From: Sphingobium sp. 66-54
GTDB lineage: Bacteria; Pseudomonadota; Alphaproteobacteria; Sphingomonadales; Sphingomonadaceae
Direction: 5' to 3'
DNA length: 64,000 bases
NCBI GenBank assembly: GCA_001899715.1
Contig: MKWI01000023.1
Location: 1 to 64,000 of the forward strand
The position numbers and the translations under genes are program-made. This document shows, piece after piece, positions 53,477 to 63,685 of this stretch. Within the stretch, counting starts at the first letter, position 1. Each line of letters opens with the position of its first letter. Under the pieces are notes generated by a model, which had not been told where the DNA came from, searched no databases, and saw only the letters and a list, made by a program, of their open reading frames with translations.

Positions 53477-54157
53477 TCAGACGGTTTGCTTGAGCAGTTC
53501 GGGCACGGTCGGCGTCCGCTCTACCCCGAATTCGGTGCACCAATCCTGCAAAATGGTGGCGATGGCGACGATGCCGGGATCGGGCGTGCCGGCGCTGCGA
53601 TCACCGACCTGCGAGGCGCGGCCGCGATGGGCGACCAGCCCACGGGTTGCGTCGATGGCATTCTCGGCCTCGTCCGCGCACTCCTTGAGCACGAGGCCGA
53701 GATCGGCCGTGCCGGCGGCGGCATGCGCCTTGAGCTTCTCCGTCACCGGGATCAGCGCATCGAGCAGGGTCTTGTCGCCGAGCTGGGCGCCACCGCGCGC
53801 CATGATGCCTTCCACGGCCGTGTTCACCATGTCGGCGAGCTCGACCAGCGTGACCGTCTCCTTGCCCTTGCTGACCATAGCCGCCTTCATGAAGCCGGTG
53901 CCCCAGATCGGGCCGGAGCTGCCGCCGACATGCTTGCTGACCAGCATGCTGATCTTGAGCAGCATCGCGCCGATTGCGCTCTTGTCGATCCCCGGCAGCT
54001 CGGCGTCGATGACGCGGAAGCCTGTCGCCAGCGACGTACCGAAGTCGCCGTCACCGGCCAGCCCGTCGAGGTCCGAGAAATAATGTTCGTTCCTGAGCAC
54101 CGTCGTCGCGGTGGTCTTCACCGCGCGCTCGACGTCTCCAATCGTGATATCGGCCAT
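53477..54157 (-). CDS. dhaL: dihydroxyacetone kinase subunit DhaL
   Basis: LDGLAGDGDFGTSLATG; KHVGGSSGPIWGTGFMKAA; DAL(I/L)P. Confidence 0.92.
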   Translation of the reverse strand: MADITIGDVERAVKTTATTVLRNEHYFSDLDGLAGDGDFGTSLATGFRVIDAELPGIDKSAIGAMLLKISMLVSKHVGGSSGPIWGTGFMKAAMVSKGKETVTLVELADMVNTAVEGIMARGGAQLGDKTLLDALIPVTEKLKAHAAAGTADLGLVLKECADEAENAIDATRGLVAHRGRASQVGDRSAGTPDPGIVAIATILQDWCTEFGVERTPTVPELLKQTV

Positions 54158-54193
54158 GTCAAAATCCTCCCAATAGCGTTGCTGGTGCCGCTC

Positions 54194-54922
54194 TCAGCCG
54201 ACGCTCGCGGAGGCCAGCTCCGCAAGATCGGCCAGGCGCACAGTCACCGTCGGCTCATCCCCAAGCTCGGGGACGACCCGCGCGGCTTCGCGGAAATCCT
54301 CGTCCACTGTGTAGGTGCTGGTGGTGATGAGCGTCGGCAGCCCCGCGCCCACTGCGGCGAGCAGGCCGTTGCGACTGTCCTCGATCACGATGCACTCGTG
54401 GACCGGCAGCCCGAGCGACTGCTTGGCCAGCTCGTAGATCTCCGGGTCCGGCTTCTTTTTCTTTACCACGTCGCCAGCGTGGACGAACGCGAACTTCGCC
54501 TTGCGCTCCGGCCCCATCAGGTCGAGCACGGCGTCGATGAACTTCGGGTTGGAGGTAGTGCACACGCCGAGTGTCACGCCGCCGGCAATCGCCTCATCCA
54601 CGATCCGCAGGATGCCCGGCCGCAGCGGTAGGCCGCCTTCGGCCACCAGCCCGGCGGTGATCTCCGTCTTTTTCTTGTGCAGCGCGAGGATCAGCTCGTC
54701 CTTTCCCGCATCCGCGGCGGCATCGGCCGGCCAGCCATATTCATCGAAATAGGCCCGCATCCGCTCCTTGCCGCCCGCCACAAGCAGCAGCTTGGCATAG
54801 AGCGCCACATCCCACTCCGCGTCGATACCGAATTGCGCAAACGCCCGGTTGAAGCCCACGCGGTGCCCGTCTCGCTCGGTATCCACGAGCACGCCGTCAC
54901 AGTCGAAAATGATTGCCTTCAC
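54194..54922 (-). CDS. HAD family hydrolase (CbbY/PGMB-like)
   Basis: KAIIFDCDGVLVDTERDGHR; VIEDSRNGLLAAVGAG; GTG start. Confidence 0.9.
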   Translation of the reverse strand: MKAIIFDCDGVLVDTERDGHRVGFNRAFAQFGIDAEWDVALYAKLLLVAGGKERMRAYFDEYGWPADAAADAGKDELILALHKKKTEITAGLVAEGGLPLRPGILRIVDEAIAGGVTLGVCTTSNPKFIDAVLDLMGPERKAKFAFVHAGDVVKKKKPDPEIYELAKQSLGLPVHECIVIEDSRNGLLAAVGAGLPTLITTSTYTVDEDFREAARVVPELGDEPTVTVRLADLAELASASVG

Positions 54923-54936
54923 CACAGCGCCGCCCC

Positions 54937-55824
54937 TCAAGCCGCCCTGGAGAGCGAATTAAGGAAGGCCGGGCCGCGATCCTTGCCGCCGAACTTCTCG
55001 ATGAAGCCCGCAAACATCGCCTTGCACGCCTGATACTGCGCATCCATCACCCGCAGGGGCTCGAAGTCGGTCGGCTTCTCCTTATGATAATTGACGAAGC
55101 TCTCGACGAACACATGCTTGAGATTGGTCGAGATGTTCACCTTGGCCGCCCCGCGTGCGATTGCCTTGGCGAAGGTCTCGTCAGAGAGGCCGGTGCCGCC
55201 GTGCAGCGCCATCGGGGTGCGGGTCAGCTTGTTGATCTTCTCGATCCGATCGAAATCGACCTTCGGCTCGCCCTTATAGTAGCCATGCGCCGTGCCGACC
55301 GCGCAGGCGAAGGCGGAGAGATCGAGCGCATCGCAGAAGCGCCTGGCGTCTTGCGGGTCGGTCAGCACCGAATCCTCCTCGGCAACGTGCATGTCGTCCT
55401 CGACGCCCATGATCTGGCCCAGCTCGGCCTCCATGCCGACGCCGTATTTCTCGGCAATCTCGCGCACCTTGAGCGATTCGGCGAGGTTCTGCTCGAACGG
55501 CAGCTCGGAGGCGTCGATCATGATCGAGGTCCAGCCCGCTCTGGCGCACGCCTCGATCATCGCGAGGTCCTTGCAGTGGTCGAGATGGAGGACCACCGGT
55601 ACCGGCGAATCCTCGGCCACGGTGCGCACCCAGCTCACAATCTCCTTGTGGCTGAAATATTTGATGGTCTTGGCGGACGTCTGGCAGATCACCGGGGCAT
55701 TCAGCTCCTCGGCCGCCTTCACCATCGCCTTGGTGGTGTTGTAGTCGACCAGGTTGAACGCGGCCACGGCGTAGCCGTTGTCCATTGCGTCACGAAGCAG
55801 CGGCTTCATGTTGACCAACGGCAT
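54937..55824 (-). CDS. class II fructose-bisphosphate aldolase-like
   Basis: VVLHLDHCKDL zinc-binding; MALHGGTGLSDE; KVNISTN. Confidence 0.92.
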   Translation of the reverse strand: MPLVNMKPLLRDAMDNGYAVAAFNLVDYNTTKAMVKAAEELNAPVICQTSAKTIKYFSHKEIVSWVRTVAEDSPVPVVLHLDHCKDLAMIEACARAGWTSIMIDASELPFEQNLAESLKVREIAEKYGVGMEAELGQIMGVEDDMHVAEEDSVLTDPQDARRFCDALDLSAFACAVGTAHGYYKGEPKVDFDRIEKINKLTRTPMALHGGTGLSDETFAKAIARGAAKVNISTNLKHVFVESFVNYHKEKPTDFEPLRVMDAQYQACKAMFAGFIEKFGGKDRGPAFLNSLSRAA

Positions 55825-56098
55825 TGCAGCAATCTCCTCCAAATTACCAAATTACAGCGCGCTCCAGGCACGCTCGAATCACCAGTTCGCTGCACGCACC
55901 TAGATAGCATGCGCAGCGATGTCATGACCGATTTTCAGGCGTCCGCCCGCAAACCGAACGGCCCGTGCATCCGCCCAACCTACCCGAGCCTAGATGACAA
56001 TGTCCAGTCTCCCCGCGCGGGCCGAACCGGAGTGGGACATGGGCACGGGAGCGTCCTCCCGCTTGCGTCCGCACGCGGCGCGACCCATATGGCCGGCC

Positions 56099-56665
56099 AT
56101 GGACGCACGCAACCAGAGCAGCATGCCGGTCTGGCATGGCACCACCATCCTCTCCATCCGCGCTTCGGGCAAGGTCGTCGTCATCGGCGACGGCCAGGTC
56201 TCCATGGGGCAGACGGTCATGAAGCCGAACGCCCGCAAGGTCCGCCGCCTGCATGACGGCAGCGTGATCGGCGGATTTGCCGGCGCCACGGCGGATGCCT
56301 TCACCCTGTTCGAGCGGCTGGAGGCCAAGCTGGAGCGGCACGGCGGCCAGCTCATGCGTGCCGCCGTCGAGCTGGCCAAGGATTGGCGGACGGACAAATA
56401 TCTGCGTAATCTGGAAGCGATGATGATCGTCGCCGACAAGGAGACGACACTCATCCTTACCGGCAATGGCGACGTGCTGGAGCCGCTGGACGGCATCGCG
56501 GCAATCGGCTCGGGCGGCAACTACGCCCTCTCCGCCGCTCGCGCGCTCAAGGATTACGAGAAGGACGCCGAGACGCTGGCCCGCAAGGCCATGACGATCG
56601 CGGCCGAGATCTGCGTCTATACCAACGACCAGGTAACGATCGAGACACTGGATTCGACGGCTTGA
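56099..56665 (+). CDS. hslV: ATP-dependent protease subunit HslV
   Basis: Catalytic Thr region [41 protein letters not shown]. Confidence 0.96.
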   Translation: MDARNQSSMPVWHGTTILSIRASGKVVVIGDGQVSMGQTVMKPNARKVRRLHDGSVIGGFAGATADAFTLFERLEAKLERHGGQLMRAAVELAKDWRTDKYLRNLEAMMIVADKETTLILTGNGDVLEPLDGIAAIGSGGNYALSAARALKDYEKDAETLARKAMTIAAEICVYTNDQVTIETLDSTA

Positions 56666-56747
56666 GCCTGGCCTCTCCTGCAAACGACTGGCCGCTTGGC
56701 CGCACCCACCCCCTGCCCCTCCCCTGAACGGGAGGGGGGAGTCAAAG

Positions 56748-58049
56748 ATGAACGAGACCCTCACCCCCAAAGCCATCGTCACCGCACTGGATGCACACAT
56801 CATCGGTCAGGCCGAGGCCAAACGCGCCGTCGCCGTCGCGCTGCGCAACCGTTGGCGCCGGCAGAAGCTAGCGCCCGAACTGCGCGATGAGGTAACACCC
56901 AAGAATATCCTGATGATCGGGCCCACCGGCTGCGGCAAGACCGAGATCAGCCGCCGGCTTGCGAAGCTCGCCGATGCACCGTTCATCAAGGTGGAGGCGA
57001 CCAAGTTCACCGAGGTCGGCTATGTCGGCCGCGACGTGGAGCAGATTGTGCGGGATCTGGTCGAGGAAGCGGTGCGGCTGGAGCGCGAGCGCCGGCGCGA
57101 GGCGGTGCGGGAGGCTGCATCGGACTCCGCCATGGCCCGCCTGCTCGACGCGCTCACCGGCAAGGAAGCCAGCGAGGCGACCCGCCTCTCCTTCCGCCAG
57201 CGGATCGAGAACAACCAGATGAACGACGTCGAGGTTGAGGTCGAGGTGGCCGACAGCCCCTCCATGCCGATGGAGATCCCCGGCATGGGCGGCAATATTG
57301 GCATGATAAATCTCTCGGACATGATGTCCAAGGCGCTCGGCCAGCAGCAGAAAAAGCGCCGCAAGATGCGCGTGGCCGATGCGTGGGACAAGCTGGTCGA
57401 GGAAGAGCAGGACAAGCGGCTCGATCAGGATGATGTCGCCCGCGTCGCCATCCAGTCGGCCGAGCAGAACGGCATCGTCTTTCTCGACGAGATCGACAAG
57501 ATCGCGGTTAGCGACGTGCGGGGCGGCTCGGTCAGCCGCGAGGGCGTCCAGCGCGACCTCTTGCCGCTGATCGAGGGCACCACCGTCGCCACCAAATACG
57601 GCCCGCTCAAGACCGACCATATCCTGTTCATCGCCAGCGGCGCCTTCCACGTCGCCAAGCCGAGCGACCTACTGCCCGAGTTGCAGGGCCGCCTTCCGAT
57701 CCGCGTGGAACTCAAGGGCCTCACCGAGGAGGATTTCGTCGCCATCCTGTCGGACACCAAGGCGTCGCTGCCCGAGCAATATGCCGCGCTGCTCGCCACC
57801 GAGGGCGTCACGATCACGCTGGAGCCGGACGGCATCCGCGCCATCGCGAAGATCGCCGCCAGCGTCAACGAGCAGATCGAGAATATCGGCGCGCGCCGGT
57901 TGCAGACCGTCATGGAAAAGCTGCTGGAGGATGTGAGCTTTGAGGCGGACACCCGCGCCGGCGAGACCATCCGCATCGACGCCGCCTATGTCGATCGTCA
58001 GCTTTCGGGTATCGCCAAGGATACCGATCTCAGCAAATATATCCTTTGA
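56748..58049 (+). CDS. hslU: ATP-dependent protease ATPase subunit HslU
   Basis: [19 protein letters not shown] Walker A; FLDEIDKI Walker B. Confidence 0.97.
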   Translation: MNETLTPKAIVTALDAHIIGQAEAKRAVAVALRNRWRRQKLAPELRDEVTPKNILMIGPTGCGKTEISRRLAKLADAPFIKVEATKFTEVGYVGRDVEQIVRDLVEEAVRLERERRREAVREAASDSAMARLLDALTGKEASEATRLSFRQRIENNQMNDVEVEVEVADSPSMPMEIPGMGGNIGMINLSDMMSKALGQQQKKRRKMRVADAWDKLVEEEQDKRLDQDDVARVAIQSAEQNGIVFLDEIDKIAVSDVRGGSVSREGVQRDLLPLIEGTTVATKYGPLKTDHILFIASGAFHVAKPSDLLPELQGRLPIRVELKGLTEEDFVAILSDTKASLPEQYAALLATEGVTITLEPDGIRAIAKIAASVNEQIENIGARRLQTVMEKLLEDVSFEADTRAGETIRIDAAYVDRQLSGIAKDTDLSKYIL

Positions 58050-58244
58050 GCGCCAAGACTTGGCATCCATCCAACGCTGGGAAGCGCAAAGCTGCCGCTC
58101 CGCCGCCGTTACCCCGGGCTTGACCCGAGGCCCCGCTTTCTGATTCCATAGGACTTTTTTCTCCGGCCCGGACCGCTCCGGAAAAGGGCTGCGTCGCCGC
58201 GATGGATCGGCTAGGCCAACGCGAGCGGCAAAGGGAGCAAGGCG

Positions 58245-59021
58245 ATGGCTTACGAGACGATCCTGGTGGAGCTGCGCGGCGCAGTCACGCTGGTCACGCT
58301 CAATCGCCCACAGGCTCTCAACGCGCTGAATAGCCGGGTGCTCGCCGATCTGGTAGCGGCGATGGCGGCCTATGATGCCGACGAGCACCAGCGCTGCCTC
58401 GTCATTACCGGCAGCGAGAAGGCGTTCGCCGCCGGCGCCGACATCAAGGAAATGGCGGACAAGTCGGCGGCGGACATGTTCCTCGCCGATCTCTACTCCG
58501 AGTGGTCGACCCGCGTGTGCGCTACCCGTAAGCCGTGGATCGCCGCCGTCGCCGGCTTCGCCTTGGGCGGAGGGTGCGAACTGGCGATGATGGCGGATTT
58601 CATCATCGCCGCCGATAGCGCACGTTTCGGCCAGCCCGAGATCAAGCTTGGCGTCGTCCCCGGCATGGGCGGATCCCAGCGCCTTACCCGCGCCGTCGGC
58701 AAGGCCAAGGCGATGGAGATGTGCCTGACCGGCCGGATGATGGACGCGGCCGAGGCAGAGCGCGCCGGCCTCGTCGCCCGCGTCGTCCCGGCCGACCGGC
58801 TGCTCGATGAAGCGCTTGCCGCCGCCGAGGCTATCGCCGCCATGCCGCCGATGGCAGCCCTCGTCGCCAAGGAACTGGTGAACCTCGCCGCCGAAACCAC
58901 GCTGGCGCAGGGGCTGGTGAGCGAACGTCGGCTATTCCAGCTCCTCGCCTCGACCGAGGACAAGGTAGAAGGCATGGCCGCCTTCATCGAGAAGCGGGCG
59001 CCCGTCTGGAAGGGGCGTTAG
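58245..59021 (+). CDS. enoyl-CoA hydratase/isomerase family protein
   Basis: [41 protein letters not shown]. Confidence 0.93.
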   Translation: MAYETILVELRGAVTLVTLNRPQALNALNSRVLADLVAAMAAYDADEHQRCLVITGSEKAFAAGADIKEMADKSAADMFLADLYSEWSTRVCATRKPWIAAVAGFALGGGCELAMMADFIIAADSARFGQPEIKLGVVPGMGGSQRLTRAVGKAKAMEMCLTGRMMDAAEAERAGLVARVVPADRLLDEALAAAEAIAAMPPMAALVAKELVNLAAETTLAQGLVSERRLFQLLASTEDKVEGMAAFIEKRAPVWKGR

Positions 59022-59767
59022 ACCTTCGCCTTGAAGGGTGTGAAGTCGGTGCCCTCGTCGAACACGTCCACTCCTTCACGCCGCTTCAATGTGCCAACCA
59101 CGATATAGGTGACAGGAGTCAGCACCGCCTCCCACAGCGTCTTGATGAGCCATTGCGAGAGGACAACTTGCATCAACTGCTCGGGCGGCCACCCGGCGAG
59201 CCCGTAAAAGGCGAGCGGATAGAAGATCAGGCTATCGAGCCCCTGCCCCACTACGGTCGATCCGATCGTGCGCATCCACAGGAACCGCCCGCCGGTCCAC
59301 AGCTTCATCCGCGCCAGCACATAGCTATTGGCGAACTCGCCCGCCCAGAAGGCGGTCATGGAAGCGATGACGATCCGCCAGCTATTGCCGAACACGAATT
59401 CGTAGGAAGATTGCCCCGGCCATCCGTCGGCCGGCGGTAGTGCCACCACCACCCACGCCATGAACGCCATGAAGGCGAGCGCGGCAAACCCCGTCCAGAT
59501 CACCCGCCGCGCCCGCGCATAACCGTAAACCTCGGTCAGCACGTCGCCGATAATGTAGCTGATCGGGAAAAACAGCACGCCGGCGCCGAACGCCCACTGG
59601 CTGCCATCCGGCATCGGCAGGTAGGAGGGTTTCGACGCACCGATGATATTGCTGAGCAACAGGATGGCGACAAAAGCCGCCATGATGAGGTCATAATAAC
59701 GGAAGTGCTGCACGCTTGCGGCACTAACGGCCGCCGGTCGAGCGGGGAGTTTGGCAGACTCGGACAT
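59018..59767 (-). CDS. yhhQ: queuosine precursor transporter (YhhQ/DUF165 family)
   Basis: [39 protein letters not shown]. Confidence 0.9.
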   Translation of the reverse strand: MSESAKLPARPAAVSAASVQHFRYYDLIMAAFVAILLLSNIIGASKPSYLPMPDGSQWAFGAGVLFFPISYIIGDVLTEVYGYARARRVIWTGFAALAFMAFMAWVVVALPPADGWPGQSSYEFVFGNSWRIVIASMTAFWAGEFANSYVLARMKLWTGGRFLWMRTIGSTVVGQGLDSLIFYPLAFYGLAGWPPEQLMQVVLSQWLIKTLWEAVLTPVTYIVVGTLKRREGVDVFDEGTDFTPFKAKV

Positions 59768-59837
59768 CGGCACGCTGCTTAACCCGCTTTGCCCCGCGCG
59801 CAAACCACGCTATTCGCGCCCAACCGGCCACGGTCGC

Positions 59838-59892
59838 GCGCCCGTAGCTCAGCTGGATAGAGCATTCGCCTTCTAAGCTGAGGGTCTGCGTG
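59838..59892 (+). pseudogene. truncated tRNA-Arg (5' ~55 nt only; T-arm and 3' acceptor missing)
   Basis: GCGCCCGTAGCTCAGCTGGATAGAGCATTCGCCTTCTAAGCTGAGGGTCTGCGTG diverges before any TTCGAATC; anticodon loop CTTCTAA intact. Confidence 0.75.
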
Positions 59893-59964
59893 GCAGAACA
59901 TGTGGGAGGACTGTAGTTTAGGCATTGCTGGCCGGGAAGCGAACCGTCTAGCGAACCGTGTTGT

Positions 59965-60041
59965 GGCCCCGTAGCTCAGCTGGATAGAGCATCGGTCTTC
60001 TAAACCGATTGTCGCGTGTTCGAATCACGCCGGGGTCACCA
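59965..60041 (+). tRNA. tRNA-Arg(TCT), CCA encoded
   Basis: GGCCCCG..GAGC..CTTCTAA loop..GCGTGTTCGAATCACGC-CGGGGTC-A-CCA. Confidence 0.93.
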
Positions 60042-60147
60042 TCCACGGAGCCGATAAGAAGGATGTGGGATTGCCGCTACAAAATTTGCCGATAGAAACC
60101 ATATGTAAGAGATTCGTCGTTACGCTGTTTGGATTGTGAGGATAGGA

Positions 60148-60879
60148 ATGGAGTTTCACGCAGACAGCATTCAGGCAGTGCTGTTCCTTGCGCCCAGTCA
60201 GCGCCAAGACGACGCGCTAAAGCTATGGGGTGAGTTGTTTCCGAATGATTCCCCCGACGGGTTCCAGCGTTTTAATGCATCACCAGCTCTAAATTCATCA
60301 GCACATGGGGACCGGCAAGGATTTCAGATAACAGTCAATGCCCAGGTTGGCCGGATTGACGTAATACTCGCTCATTCACCGCAGGCGCTACCCAGTGACG
60401 CCGGGCCTCCCCGCATCGCAGACGTTGCAGGAGCTTCTGCAAAGGCTGTCGAATTGCTCAAGCGGCTCGCCTCTGGGCTAAGGGTTGTCCGAGCAGCTAT
60501 CGTTTTTGAGTTAGCAAAAACCGTTTCCAAAGGTAGCGAATCATCCGAGATTTTGAAAAATCTTCCGGGTTATCCGCTTCCTGAAAATGCGACAGACGTC
60601 AACGTCCAATTTAACTCGCGTAAGAATTTTGCCTTTTCGGAAGACAGGGAAATGAACCGTCTCTGCGCTTGGTCGTCTGGGCAAGTTGGCTTTATCATGA
60701 ACCCGCAACTTCAAGGCAGCAACGTCATGATGATGACCCCGTTCGTAGGCTTCAAAATTGACGTAAACAGTGCGCCTCAAATGCCATTACCGCCTGATGG
60801 GGTACATCAAGCTATCGATGAGCTTGCGGCGGAAGCCTTAGCGATCGCAAGCGAAGGGATAACAAGGTTTCAGTCATGA
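60148..60879 (+). CDS. hypothetical protein, island operon gene 1
   Basis: Open frame with RBS-like AGGATAGGA; overlaps gene 2 by 4 nt; no family recognised. Confidence 0.75.
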   Translation: MEFHADSIQAVLFLAPSQRQDDALKLWGELFPNDSPDGFQRFNASPALNSSAHGDRQGFQITVNAQVGRIDVILAHSPQALPSDAGPPRIADVAGASAKAVELLKRLASGLRVVRAAIVFELAKTVSKGSESSEILKNLPGYPLPENATDVNVQFNSRKNFAFSEDREMNRLCAWSSGQVGFIMNPQLQGSNVMMMTPFVGFKIDVNSAPQMPLPPDGVHQAIDELAAEALAIASEGITRFQS

Positions 60880-61478
60880 CTCAAACCGTTTTAGGTAACC
60901 CGCTTGAAGATGTGTGGTGGAACAGTAGTTCTAGCTCCAGCGAAACTATTGAGAAGTATCGCAGCCATATTCATGATATCATGCTGAATACGCAGCTTGA
61001 TGTTGAGAATTTTGTAAGTAGCTTCACCACTCACAAGAAAATTGTAACCGAGGGCACAAGTACATCCGAAAATATTCGGCCTTTATACTATGTTAAATTT
61101 CCACGATCTTTTTCGTTTTCATCACCAAATTCATCGAGCAACATGCTCGGCACCGTTGAAGAATATTACAATAAGGTAGAGGTTCAATTGAACCTTCTTT
61201 CCGCTTCTGATGAGGCCGATGATGATGGAGTGGAACAGGGGGCGATAGATTCCGCATTAGTCTTAGTGGAGCAATTGAAGCGACATAATCTGGCTCCCCC
61301 CGCTTTGTCTTGGCACGGTGGAGATGCCGTAGTAATGCTATGGGCACTCGGTGATACTACATATGCTATTACCGTAACCGACGGCGAAATTGGATATGTA
61401 GTTAGACGAAACCGTAAGGCTATCAGAATGGCTGATTCAATTAAGCTAGACACGTTCAAATTGGCTGACCTTCGCTGA
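60876..61478 (+). CDS. hypothetical protein, island operon gene 2
   Basis: ATGA overlap with gene 1; Ser-rich N-terminal third; no family recognised. Confidence 0.75.
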   Translation: MTQTVLGNPLEDVWWNSSSSSSETIEKYRSHIHDIMLNTQLDVENFVSSFTTHKKIVTEGTSTSENIRPLYYVKFPRSFSFSSPNSSSNMLGTVEEYYNKVEVQLNLLSASDEADDDGVEQGAIDSALVLVEQLKRHNLAPPALSWHGGDAVVMLWALGDTTYAITVTDGEIGYVVRRNRKAIRMADSIKLDTFKLADLR

Positions 61479-61481
61479 TCC

Positions 61482-62108
61482 ATGCCTGTTGAAATAACGG
61501 ACGCAGACGAAATCTCTCGCTGCATTATTTTTGATCGTGCGTTCGATCAAGATTTGCACGTCGATGAAATGTTGTGGCGCTTTGGCCAAACCCAGGCGGA
61601 TGGTGCTTCGCACGAATCAGCGGTCCTCAGACGGCTAGCTCCCCTCGCAGAGGACGTACACCGAATAGGTTGTGCTATCGCTGCCAAGCAAAACGCAAGA
61701 AAGAACGAACCACAGCCTGGCCCAAATCGTCGATATTACTGCGGTTTTCGAACAGCATCTTATGCCTCACTGCCAAAGGACGGGGAAGGTTATTTGATTA
61801 GCTTCACAAACGACGGAGAAGACGGAGAAGAGGCGCACGTGGACGTAGCTTTGACCGTTACGGTTGATGGCAAAAGCGCTAAGGCTAATACTCGTACGAA
61901 TGCTGGCTTAGCATTAGCTGAACATTTTGGTCCTCCTGCGCCGCATCGCTGCGCCTGCGATGAAGTGGACGAATGTCATCCATTTTCTCTTTGGGGCGAA
62001 CAATGTTTGTTTACTGGTTTACGGGACCGATGGCCGAGCCTTCAATTGCTAGAGGTTCCAAACCAAATTGCCCCAGACGAGGGTGATCAACCTCGTCTGT
62101 TGCAGTGA
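61482..62108 (+). CDS. hypothetical protein, island operon gene 3, Cys cluster near C-terminus
   Basis: Starts 3 nt after gene 2; HRCACDEVDECHPFSLWGEQC segment; no family recognised. Confidence 0.75.
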   Translation: MPVEITDADEISRCIIFDRAFDQDLHVDEMLWRFGQTQADGASHESAVLRRLAPLAEDVHRIGCAIAAKQNARKNEPQPGPNRRYYCGFRTASYASLPKDGEGYLISFTNDGEDGEEAHVDVALTVTVDGKSAKANTRTNAGLALAEHFGPPAPHRCACDEVDECHPFSLWGEQCLFTGLRDRWPSLQLLEVPNQIAPDEGDQPRLLQ

Positions 62109-62139
62109 AGTTCAGGCTCCGCGTTTAAGCGCTCAACTA

Positions 62140-62505
62140 TCACGGCTCGAACGGGCTAACACTTCGGCCCCGGCACCCGTCGCACAGGCGGTTGCCGGGG
62201 CCTTCGCTATGGAAAGGCTGGCGGCAGCGCAGACACGGCCGAACCTTGGGTTGCCGGGGCGGCTCCTCAGCGCCCCGGCCGGTGTCCACGTCAGATATGT
62301 CAGACTGGTGCACCGTTCGCTGTGGCAGCGGCAGATCGAAGACGATGCTGCCCCGATACACGCGGTCGTAGATATTGCTCCGGTCATTGTGGCGACCGCC
62401 CAGCGCGGTGACCGCCTCTTCCAACGTCATGCCGACGCGCAGAGAGGCCCAGCGACTACCGCCGGTAGGCTTGAACCGGAGCTGGGTAATGCGCGTGTCG
62501 ATCAT
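62140..62505 (-). CDS. phage-like hypothetical protein with C-terminal zinc ribbon
   Basis: CLRCRQPFHSEGPGNRLCDGCRG (CxxC-N13-CxxC). Confidence 0.7.
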   Translation of the reverse strand: MIDTRITQLRFKPTGGSRWASLRVGMTLEEAVTALGGRHNDRSNIYDRVYRGSIVFDLPLPQRTVHQSDISDVDTGRGAEEPPRQPKVRPCLRCRQPFHSEGPGNRLCDGCRGRSVSPFEP

Positions 62506-62639
62506 CGCGGCGGCCGGGGATTGGTGCCCTTCGCCGGGGGAGTGCCAGTCTTGCGGGGCGGCGGCACCGTTCCCGGCCCCTGTGGCGATTTCACCTGGCG
62601 GGGTGGCGTATAGCGCTGTGGTCGCGGGGGACGCATCAT
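62502..62639 (-). CDS. small proline-rich hypothetical protein
   Basis: MMRPPRPQRYTPPRQVKSPQGPGTVPPPRKTGTPPAKGTNPRPPR; 4-nt overlaps on both sides. Confidence 0.5.
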   Translation of the reverse strand: MMRPPRPQRYTPPRQVKSPQGPGTVPPPRKTGTPPAKGTNPRPPR

Positions 62640-62851
62640 GGCTGTCCTTCCTCCCGCCGCTGTTCCTTCGCCGCTGCCAGCGCCGTCCGGTATTCCGCCA
62701 TGTCGCCGGGCAACAGGCGCTTCAACGCCCATTGCGGCGGGTCGAACTTGCCCCGGATGGACAACATGCACATGCGGAATGCATCGTCGCGCTGCTTCTT
62801 GGCGGCAGAGCGCCGGGCGTTGGCGCTCATCCTCGCGTGATAGCTACTCAC
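62636..62851 (-). CDS. small basic hypothetical protein
   Basis: 4-nt overlap with 62848 gene; same-strand phage-like block. Confidence 0.6.
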   Translation of the reverse strand: MSSYHARMSANARRSAAKKQRDDAFRMCMLSIRGKFDPPQWALKRLLPGDMAEYRTALAAAKEQRREEGQP

Positions 62852-63675
62852 CGGCCCGTTCCTTCCAGCGCCTTGATGCTCTTGGCGGCCTTCGCCGCCG
62901 GGGCGTTCCGCAACGCGATCACATCGCCGTAGCGCTTCACCAAGGCGGAGCCGGACGCGGTGACGTGCCTGATCGCCGCATCGGTTGCCGAAAGCTGGGC
63001 ATCATCGACCGGGGCGAACTTGGCGGCCGCGCGCGCCCGGAGCGTGGTGTGGGCTTCGGGGGCAAACCCAGAGAGGAACGGCTGGGCATGGAGCACCGCC
63101 GCCACGGTCGGGATATCGCCCGTGTCGATAGCCTGCGCCACGAACTTCATCCGCTCGTCGGGCTTCTTCATGGCCTTGATATGCGAGCGCACCTCAGCCG
63201 CCAGGGCGAGCCCTTCGGGCGTCTTGCGCGCCGGGTGGTCGAGCGCCGTTGCGACGCGCTGTTCCAGCGTGGTGCGGTAGCCTTCGAGCTCCTTCAACCG
63301 CCGGTCGATGGCCGGGCCGACGCGGGCGAACGCCTGTTCGGCGGCGACGATGAACTCTTCCGCATCCACGACGCGGGTGGGCTTGCCGTTCTTCATCCGC
63401 ACATTGTCGCTGTAGTCGGTACGACCGCCCTTTTCGGCGGCATACTGGCGACGGCGGGCGGGATCGGCGATTGCCTGCAAGTCGCGCTCGGCATCGTTCA
63501 TGCGGCCGAACAGGTCGTAGCAGAGGCGCAAGCTCTCCCGCGCGGCGGCAAGGACGTTGGTGCCCAGGGTGCCCTCCACGTCGAGCGGCTCTCCGATACC
63601 CAGCAGGCTGTCGGGGTGGAGGCCGAGCGGCACATCGGGCCGGATCGGGGTGCTGTCATCAATCAAACGGGGCAT
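62848..63675 (-). CDS. phage-associated hypothetical protein (275 aa)
   Basis: Directly downstream of the terminase; helical, Ala-rich. Confidence 0.7.
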   Translation of the reverse strand: MPRLIDDSTPIRPDVPLGLHPDSLLGIGEPLDVEGTLGTNVLAAARESLRLCYDLFGRMNDAERDLQAIADPARRRQYAAEKGGRTDYSDNVRMKNGKPTRVVDAEEFIVAAEQAFARVGPAIDRRLKELEGYRTTLEQRVATALDHPARKTPEGLALAAEVRSHIKAMKKPDERMKFVAQAIDTGDIPTVAAVLHAQPFLSGFAPEAHTTLRARAAAKFAPVDDAQLSATDAAIRHVTASGSALVKRYGDVIALRNAPAAKAAKSIKALEGTGR

Positions 63676-63685
63676 GGTTGGTCTC

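Noticed and set aside
59838-60041. Group I intron interrupting tRNA-Arg
   Set aside because: No downstream 3' half of the first tRNA within the window, and the second tRNA is complete with a different acceptor stem
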